Of a stretch of 64,000 nt of DNA, positions 58,392 to 64,000 are shown piece after piece. Source of the DNA: Dehalococcoidia bacterium. GTDB lineage: Bacteria; Chloroflexota; Dehalococcoidia; Lucifugimonadales; UBA1123. How positions within the stretch are numbered: the first letter of the stretch is position 1; each line of letters opens with the position of its first letter. The translations under genes and the position numbers were made by a program. The stretch lies in assembly GCA_009838465.1 (NCBI GenBank), contig VXRN01000015.1, forward strand, positions 1 to 64,000, given 5' to 3'. The notes beneath the pieces are model-generated. The model was not told the DNA's origin and made no database searches. It saw nothing but the letters and a program-made list of their open reading frames with translations.

Positions 58392-61202
58392 TTAGTCGGA
58401 GGTCTTAGCCGGAGACCCGATGACTGGGATATACACAACGTCTCCGGGGTCGAGGGGAAATCGGTTGGGACTGGCCGATATGTTGAAAGAACGTTCTCGA
58501 ATCGCGTCGGGAATCCGTAGCTCGATGCCGTACTCACCGTTCACCGCTTTAGTGATGTACTTGTGACAAGAACTGGGCTCCCGAACATCGAAAAGCCACT
58601 CGACCTCGTACTCCAATATCTGGAGGGTGTCTTCGTCGAGAGTCAGGACTACTTTCAGCGTCTCACCTCTCGACCATGTCACTCTGGCGTAAGCGTCGTC
58701 CAATGTAGCCCTGAGAGTGATCTGGCTGTCGCGGTTTCTGGATATGTGAATGTTGTCAGCGGCGGCGAAAAACAAGATGCTGGCAAGTACCGTGTGGGGA
58801 CTGGAAAGACTAGCTCGCCATTTAGTATCGTCGTAAACTCCTTCTTGCCCGATTTCTCTCCATTGTCCGAGTTCGTAACTCCAATACTCCCAATCCGAAT
58901 CTCTGTCTTTCGGAGCAATGAGGAAATAGCTCTGGCCACCATCTTCAAAATGGGTGATATTTGCATAGCTCGGACCGAAATCCGCGACTTCGTAGTCCGC
59001 CCATCCAAATAAATGGTTGCATCTTGAGCTTTTCCATCCGCCGCTTATTCTGAACCGCGCCGAATCCGCCTCCTGGAGCGCGGCGAACGCGCTCCTGGCC
59101 AGTTCATATCCATCCAACTCCCGGGGCGGAGGCGAATCGAGCAAGTCTTCTCTGAAGACTATCAGTCGCTCTATCTCGTTCATACCCATCCCCGGCTTCA
59201 CAAGGCGATGCTGGTGGAGCCTGATCAGGTCTTCGTCCATACGGCTCAGTGTAGGCAGAGACAGGGATTTACGTGTACTCATTATGCTGGCAGGATCCGT
59301 ACGGTGGGCGATAGGAACTAGGGCGTGCAGCGCTTCGTGGACCGTTACGTGTTTTATTAGTGTCTCCAGCAGTCCCACATCCGTCCACCAGCCACTTTCG
59401 TCCAAGTATCTCCATACGCCGAAGTCCCCACTTTCCACCAGGCCTCCGTGGATAGGTGTATTAGGTCCGCCGCACCCGGCAACGCGTTCTCCCGCGCAAA
59501 ACTCAGGAAACCCCGCTGAAACGACCTGCGATTTGGGAATACCCATGTACGCTTTCAGTGTGGCGTCTTGCTCTGAATCCACTCGGACGAAATCGAGTCC
59601 CAGCAGCGGGGACAGTTCATACAGAGTTTCATCCAACGTTGCTATGTAGTCTTCACGTCCCGTCACCCAGATATTGACGGGTATATCCTGGTTCCATTTC
59701 CACATAGCTGAGTTGCCCCATCCCCAGCCCGCACAGTCTCCGAAGTATCCACTATGGTGTGGATCATTCTGGTCAGGTTCCAATGTATTCGGAGGGTCTT
59801 CGAAGCACTCCCAGACGTCTCTCTCCACACCCAGGATGCGCGTCGGAATGTCGATATGCAGCGTCAAAGATTCGACGCCTCCGAAGTCGAACTCGAACGA
59901 TACGGTGCCCATAGGCGTCCGCAGGGCGACGTTCCCTATGACCGCTTCGCCACCACCGGGCAGCGTAACCTCCAACTCATCGCCGCATCCTTCTATGACT
60001 TCTGCACCTTGTCTGCATACGATAGATATGGTCTGGACGCCTTCACGCCACGGATGCTGCGTGTCCGACAGCGACAGCGTTACGTCCACGCTCGCCTCGT
60101 CGTTAGAGTAGTAGCCTGCCAACTCAGCCGTGACTTCTAGAGCAAGGCTGGCATCAGGAGTTGCAATCGCGGCAGGGGTGGACACCGGAGTAGTAGTCGC
60201 GGTCGGCGTCCCGGCCGTGGACGGCGCTGGAAGGTCGTATTCGGTCGAGTCGAAGGCGTCTGCCAGACCCTCGATGTCGGCCCCTTTAAGATATGCGGAC
60301 GCGCCGCTCAAATCCGTGCTCGTGATGAATGTATCCACATAGTATCGCGCCAGCAGGTTGTGCAGTATGTTCAGCAGAGTGTGATCCGAGGCCAGACGGT
60401 ATGACTCCACCATCACGGCGATGAACCTGTCTTCTTCGGGAACGGATTGGAGACGTGCTTCGACCTGTTCGGGAGTCTCGTCCGTGAACGGGGTTATGAA
60501 GCCGATTATGTATATTTCGGAGAGCCTGGTGTCCAAGGGGGCGAAAAAAGCGGCAAGCAAGTTCTGATCTACGTCGGCGGGCGTGGGCTGAGAGCGGATG
60601 TACTGCATTACAGCCACAAACTTGGCCAGGTCGTCGGAGTCAACGGCGTCCTGAGACCGAGTTGACGGTGGTGGCGTCCCAGTCGCGGACGGCGCTGGTA
60701 GGTTGTAGTCGGTCGAGTCGAAGGCGTCTGCCAGACCTTCGATGTCGGTCCCTTTAAGATATGCGGACGCGCCGCTCAAATCCGTGTTCGTGATGAATGT
60801 ATCCACATAGTATCGCGCCAGCAGGTTGTGCAGTATGTTCAGCAGAGTGTGATCCGAGGCCAGGCGGTACGACTCCACTATTACCGCCGTGAACCTGTCT
60901 TCTTCGGGGACGGCTTGGAGACGCGCTTTGACCTGCTGGGGAGTCTCACCCGTGAACGGGATTACGAAGCCGGTTATGTAAATTCCCGAGAGCCTGGTGT
61001 CCAGGGGGGCGAAAAAAGCGGCAAGCAGGTTTTGATCTACGTCGGCGGGCGTGGGCTGAGAGCGGATGTACTGCATCACAGCCGCAAATTTTGCCAGGTC
61101 GTCGGAGTCAACGGCGTCCTGAGCCTGAGTCGAGATTGGCGCCATTGCCGCGATCAACACAATGGCAATCACACCCATGAGTATGCACTTCTGTGCCTTC
61201 AT
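58392..61202 (-). CDS. Large secreted metzincin-like protein with duplicated N-terminal module
   Basis: The 936-aa protein has a signal peptide (MKAQKCILMGVIAIVLIAAMAPISTQA, residues 1-27, cited by position). Two near-identical 144-aa modules follow (28-171 and 184-327), then a Thr/Pro linker, a beta-sandwich-like region (about 352-455) and a protease-like domain (about 500-660) with HEALHALVPIAH (H622, E623, H626, H633) and a Met-turn candidate SIMS (M641). In metzincins the third His follows at H+10; here it is H+11. The C-terminal region (about 690-936) resembles a lipoprotein-type beta fold. No sortase or membrane anchor is visible. ATG 61202 after GGGGCAGG; the upstream frame is non-coding. 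Confidence 0.75.
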   Translation of the reverse strand: MKAQKCILMGVIAIVLIAAMAPISTQAQDAVDSDDLAKFAAVMQYIRSQPTPADVDQNLLAAFFAPLDTRLSGIYITGFVIPFTGETPQQVKARLQAVPEEDRFTAVIVESYRLASDHTLLNILHNLLARYYVDTFITNTDLSGASAYLKGTDIEGLADAFDSTDYNLPAPSATGTPPPSTRSQDAVDSDDLAKFVAVMQYIRSQPTPADVDQNLLAAFFAPLDTRLSEIYIIGFITPFTDETPEQVEARLQSVPEEDRFIAVMVESYRLASDHTLLNILHNLLARYYVDTFITSTDLSGASAYLKGADIEGLADAFDSTEYDLPAPSTAGTPTATTTPVSTPAAIATPDASLALEVTAELAGYYSNDEASVDVTLSLSDTQHPWREGVQTISIVCRQGAEVIEGCGDELEVTLPGGGEAVIGNVALRTPMGTVSFEFDFGGVESLTLHIDIPTRILGVERDVWECFEDPPNTLEPDQNDPHHSGYFGDCAGWGWGNSAMWKWNQDIPVNIWVTGREDYIATLDETLYELSPLLGLDFVRVDSEQDATLKAYMGIPKSQVVSAGFPEFCAGERVAGCGGPNTPIHGGLVESGDFGVWRYLDESGWWTDVGLLETLIKHVTVHEALHALVPIAHRTDPASIMSTRKSLSLPTLSRMDEDLIRLHQHRLVKPGMGMNEIERLIVFREDLLDSPPPRELDGYELARSAFAALQEADSARFRISGGWKSSRCNHLFGWADYEVADFGPSYANITHFEDGGQSYFLIAPKDRDSDWEYWSYELGQWREIGQEGVYDDTKWRASLSSPHTVLASILFFAAADNIHISRNRDSQITLRATLDDAYARVTWSRGETLKVVLTLDEDTLQILEYEVEWLFDVREPSSCHKYITKAVNGEYGIELRIPDAIRERSFNISASPNRFPLDPGDVVYIPVIGSPAKTSD
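60222..61121 (-). repeat. 432-bp direct duplication inside the secreted-protein gene
   Basis: 60690-61121 and 60222-60653 encode the two N-terminal modules. Most positions, including synonymous ones, are identical over long stretches, so the duplication is recent. Both copies are in frame and separated by a 12-residue linker. Confidence 0.85.
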
Positions 61203-61258
61203 CCTGCCCCATTCCACGAATATTAGCTTGATTTGCCATCCCCGTACTCGGACTGACA

Positions 61259-63586
61259 TCATAGGGACTCTGGAATGTCTGACAGCAGCCCTTCCAGTAC
61301 CATTCGCGCCACCTCTTTGTCCAGCGGCTGGTTGTTGTTGCCGCACTTGGGCGAGTGGATGCAGGACGGGCAGCCCGCTTCGCACGGGCACTGGGATATA
61401 ACCTCGTAGGTGGCGCGCCACAGGTCTTCGATGACCTCGTAGCCGTGTTCCGCAACCCCGACACCGCCCGGGTGTCCGTCATGGATGAACACCTGCGGCC
61501 TGCCTGTGTCCGGATGCAGCGGAGTCGAGATTCCGCCTATGTCATTGCGGTCGCACATCGCGAACAGCGGCAGCAGTCCGATTGCGGCGTGCTCGACGGC
61601 GTGAAGTCCTCCGGCCAGGTCGAGCTTCTCCGCGTGGATTCGGTCCAGCGTGTAGCGGTCGGGAGTGAACCATAGCGCGGTCGTTTCGTACTCCTGCGGC
61701 GGCAGTTCGACGTACTCGTCGCCCAGCACCTCCTCGGTCTGGTGCTTCACTCGCTTGAATCCCACCACGTGAGTTGATACGTTCACCTCCCCCAGGAACA
61801 CCGACACCTCTCCAACTTGCCTGCTCTTGTACGTGTTTAGTATGCGTGTCTCGGTATAGTCGCGCACCTGCGTATAGTACGGCGCGTCCGTGAGCGAGCA
61901 GTACGCGGTGTGCGAGTCCAGGTCGAGGTCCTTTACCAGGTACGACTCACCCTGGTGAAGATAGATCGCCCCCGGATGAAGCTGCATGAACGCGGTCTCC
62001 TCGGACACGGTTTCCAGGATGGCCCCCGTATCCGAGTCCACCAGCGTATAGAACGCACCGGACGCCGAGCGTATGTTGACGCGCTCCGCCGGATACGTGA
62101 CCTCCGGCAGCAGGTGCCAGCGCGAATGCCGGACGTGGAGGTACTCATCCTCGATTAGCTCATCCGCGTACCAAAGAAGTTCAGGCCCGAAGAACTCGGT
62201 GTCGTTCATCGTGAGCGGCGCTTCATACGCCGCGCAGATCAGGTGCGGCTTCATGATGTACGGGTTGGCCGGAGATATGCGGGCGCTTTCGTGACTCTTG
62301 CCGAAGAATGATTCTGGATGTCGCATAAGATACTGGTCGAGCGGGTTGTTGTTGGCGACCATGACGCTGAGCGAGCGTTCACCGCCCCGACCGCTGCGAC
62401 CTGCCTGCTGCCACGCGCTCGCGATGGTGCCCGGGTATCCGGTTAATATCGTCGCGTCCAGGTTGCCCACGTCAACGCCGAGCTCCATCGCATTGGTCGT
62501 GGAGAGTCCGAGCAGCCTGCCCTCGAACAGATCCCTTTCGATGCGCCGCCTGTCCTCGGGCAGGTAGCTGGCACGGTAGGGAGATATGCGCTTGGCCACG
62601 ATTGGATGCGTCAGCTTGAGCTGGTCGCGTGCGTAAACGTGTATCAGCTCTGCCTGTCTTCTGCTGCGGACGAAGGTCATCGTGCGCGTATGACGCTTCA
62701 GCAGTTCGGCGAACACCTGTGTAGCCTCCGAATTGGTCGAGCGGCGCGAGCCGTCCGCCAGGTCTATCATCGGCGGATTCCACAGGACGAAGTCCTTGCC
62801 GCCGTAGGGCGAGCCGTCGTCCTCGACTACATCGAACGGCTCTCCGACCAGCCTCTCTGCGTGCTCACCCGGGTTGGCTATCGTCGCCGAGCACAGGATG
62901 AACTGCGGACTGCTGCCCACCAGCCGGCACAGTCGCCTGAGCCTTCTCATAACGTTCGCCACGTGCGTCCCGAACACGCCCCTATATACATGGGCTTCGT
63001 CCAACACGACGTACTTCAGCCCGCGCAGCGTCCGATACCAGGCACGATGGTTGGGCAGAATCCCCAAGTGCAGCATATCCGGGTTGGTTATGACGATGTT
63101 GGAGCTTCGCCGGATTGTGGCCCTGTCCGGCCTGGGCGTGTCTCCGTCGAAGATAGCGTGCCTGATGCCGCGCGGACCGTCGGACGCCGGCATCAGCTCG
63201 GCGAGCTTCTTTTCCTGATCCTGTGATAGCGCCTTCGTCGGGTACAGGTACAGCGCGCGCGACGTGCGGTCTTCCAGCAGCGCTTCCAGCACCGGCAGGT
63301 TGTAGCACATACTCTTGCCGCTCGCCGCCGGGGTCGCGACTATGACGTTCTTGCCGTCCCGCAGTTTCTCCACCGCCTCTGCCTGGTGCGTATAGAGTCC
63401 GGAGACGCCCATGTCCTCCAGACTCTGTACGAGACGCGCGTCGAGCGGTGGATCGAGGTCGCGCGTCCGCGCCTCCCTGGATGGCACCTGCTCCACGTGG
63501 ACGATCTGCTCCTGGTACCAGAGCAGACTCTGGATGTGTCTGAGGAAGTCGGCGGTGTCCATTTCGCCATTGTACACTCCGAACAT
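61259..63586 (-). CDS. DEAD/DEAH-box helicase with DUF1998 zinc domain (Hrq1/YprA-like)
   Basis: The 775-aa SF2 helicase shows motif I ATPAASGKSMCYN, motif II VLDEAHVYRG, motif III LCSATIANPGE, motif V TNAMELGVDVGNLDATILTG (cited by its core) and motif VI QQAGRSGRGGE. The C-terminal DUF1998 has the Cys cluster CPCEAGCPSCIHSPKCGNNN. Relatives (Hrq1, MrfA) repair crosslinked DNA. It starts at ATG 63586 or in-frame ATG 63562. It is upstream of the secreted-protein gene on the same strand (56-bp gap). Confidence 0.92.
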   Translation of the reverse strand: MFGVYNGEMDTADFLRHIQSLLWYQEQIVHVEQVPSREARTRDLDPPLDARLVQSLEDMGVSGLYTHQAEAVEKLRDGKNVIVATPAASGKSMCYNLPVLEALLEDRTSRALYLYPTKALSQDQEKKLAELMPASDGPRGIRHAIFDGDTPRPDRATIRRSSNIVITNPDMLHLGILPNHRAWYRTLRGLKYVVLDEAHVYRGVFGTHVANVMRRLRRLCRLVGSSPQFILCSATIANPGEHAERLVGEPFDVVEDDGSPYGGKDFVLWNPPMIDLADGSRRSTNSEATQVFAELLKRHTRTMTFVRSRRQAELIHVYARDQLKLTHPIVAKRISPYRASYLPEDRRRIERDLFEGRLLGLSTTNAMELGVDVGNLDATILTGYPGTIASAWQQAGRSGRGGERSLSVMVANNNPLDQYLMRHPESFFGKSHESARISPANPYIMKPHLICAAYEAPLTMNDTEFFGPELLWYADELIEDEYLHVRHSRWHLLPEVTYPAERVNIRSASGAFYTLVDSDTGAILETVSEETAFMQLHPGAIYLHQGESYLVKDLDLDSHTAYCSLTDAPYYTQVRDYTETRILNTYKSRQVGEVSVFLGEVNVSTHVVGFKRVKHQTEEVLGDEYVELPPQEYETTALWFTPDRYTLDRIHAEKLDLAGGLHAVEHAAIGLLPLFAMCDRNDIGGISTPLHPDTGRPQVFIHDGHPGGVGVAEHGYEVIEDLWRATYEVISQCPCEAGCPSCIHSPKCGNNNQPLDKEVARMVLEGLLSDIPESL

Positions 63587-63658
63587 ATCATCGGCGAATA
63601 TGGCGGCCAGGCTAGATGCTGTACCAATTTAGTCGGCGCTGCCTGTGGCGAGAGAATT

Positions 63659-63697
63659 CCCTTCCCCCTTGATGGGGGAAGGCTAGGATGGGGGTGA
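63659..63697. repeat. GAGGG-type hairpin repeat (diverged)
   Basis: CCCTTCCCCCTTGATGGGGG followed by AAGGCTAGGATGGGGGTG; CTTCCCCC pairs with GGGGGAAG. It lies between the helicase gene and the truncated transporter gene. Nothing else is seen in 63587-63758. Confidence 0.7.
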
Positions 63698-63758
63698 CTC
63701 CCTACCGACCAAACTGATACAGGTTCGCTTGGCTATCAAGGATTTCGGCTGGCGTCCC

Positions 63759-64000
63759 CTACCTCACAAGCGGCTCACCCACCAGATTCCAGTACGGGAG
63801 AGTGAGGAATACTACACCGAGGGCTACAACCGTCATTATCAGTCCGAAACGGATAACCTCGCTTGCCTTGACCGCCGCGCGCTCGAATATGAACACGCCC
63901 GACGTGGAGCCGGCGGGATAATAGACGGGTGTGTCTCCGATTACTACTATCGCCATTCCGCATACCAGCGGGTTCAGACCCACCGCTTCGCCCGCCGCCA
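63759..64000 (-). CDS. C-terminal end of an SLC13/ArsB-type permease (partial)
   Basis: The frame is open to the window edge, so the N-terminal part lies beyond 64000. The last about 79 residues include LNPLVCGMAIVVIGDTPVYY and two hydrophobic segments ending YWNLVGEPLVR, typical of the final helices of the divalent-anion:sodium symporter (SLC13) family. The substrate is unknown. Confidence 0.7.
   Translation of the reverse strand, partial: AAGEAVGLNPLVCGMAIVVIGDTPVYYPAGSTSGVFIFERAAVKASEVIRFGLIMTVVALGVVFLTLPYWNLVGEPLVR

Overview
The window looks like chromosomal DNA of a GC-rich, probably monoderm bacterium, most likely a Chloroflexota lineage of the Dehalococcoidia/SAR202 type. This is inferred from gene content: a DUF2298 'YYY' membrane protein, an Agl23-type (TIGR03663-like) membrane glycosyltransferase, a HAS-barrel protein with HerA, a clan AA aspartic protease paired with DUF5678, many Uma2 (DUF820) proteins, and an RND pump with no adaptor or outer-membrane channel. 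There is no rRNA in the window to confirm this. One tRNA is present (Leu, anticodon CAA).

Layout. 0.3-4.7 kb: a B12-photoreceptor-like regulator divergent from an RND exporter. 4.9-6.1 kb: SRPBCC protein and RNase III, translationally coupled. 6.2-8.6 kb: a four-domain rhodanese protein and a thiol-dioxygenase-like cupin. 8.9-14.9 kb: DUF418 membrane protein, SelA-like PLP enzyme, Uma2 protein, TPP enzyme, LiaF-like membrane protein. 15.1-18.1 kb: HAS-barrel/HerA pair and the aspartic protease/DUF5678 pair. 18.2-21.7 kb: class IV aminotransferase, small membrane protein, HAD dehalogenase and PPi-type phosphofructokinase. 21.9-25.5 kb: an oligopeptide-type ABC importer (binding protein and two permeases) with no ATPase gene. 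25.8-29.9 kb: a KAP P-loop NTPase of visibly lower GC and an ASCH protein, a plausible acquired defence island. 30.5-35.7 kb: DM13 protein, DnaE, DUF2007 and an alkyltransferase. 35.7-40.6 kb: a MoxR / DUF58 / transglutaminase-like operon. 41-44 kb: a 3-hydroxyisobutyrate-dehydrogenase-like protein, tRNA-Leu, an alpha/beta hydrolase and FtsY. 44.3-45 kb: a zeta-toxin-like pair. 45.1-53.7 kb: membrane and cell-envelope genes (DUF2298, Agl23-like, flippase-like, FAD amine-oxidase-like) with a second Uma2 protein. 54-58.4 kb: amidohydrolase, small genes, a Cys/His-motif protein with a repeat cluster, enoyl-CoA hydratase and YciI. 58.4-64 kb: a large secreted metzincin-like protein, a DUF1998 helicase and the 3' end of an SLC13-type transporter cut by the window edge.

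The most unusual content is intergenic. (1) Three copies of a 134-175 bp element with terminal inverted repeats, each flanked by an approximately 9-bp target duplication, which is direct evidence of a non-autonomous transposable element. (2) Two homologous elements near 30.3 and 44.1 kb, with conserved ends around clusters of short 10-11-bp-spaced words, both placed directly upstream of a gene. (3) A related-looking cluster at 56.9 kb in which ACCAGTTT and its complement occur nine times, starting inside the last codons of a gene. (4) At least eight copies of a GAGGG-type hairpin repeat. Among genes, the standouts are a CarH-like B12 sensor with its HTH at the wrong end and a matching operator, a transglutaminase-like protein whose catalytic Cys is Ser, and a secreted protease-like protein with a recent 432-bp internal duplication.
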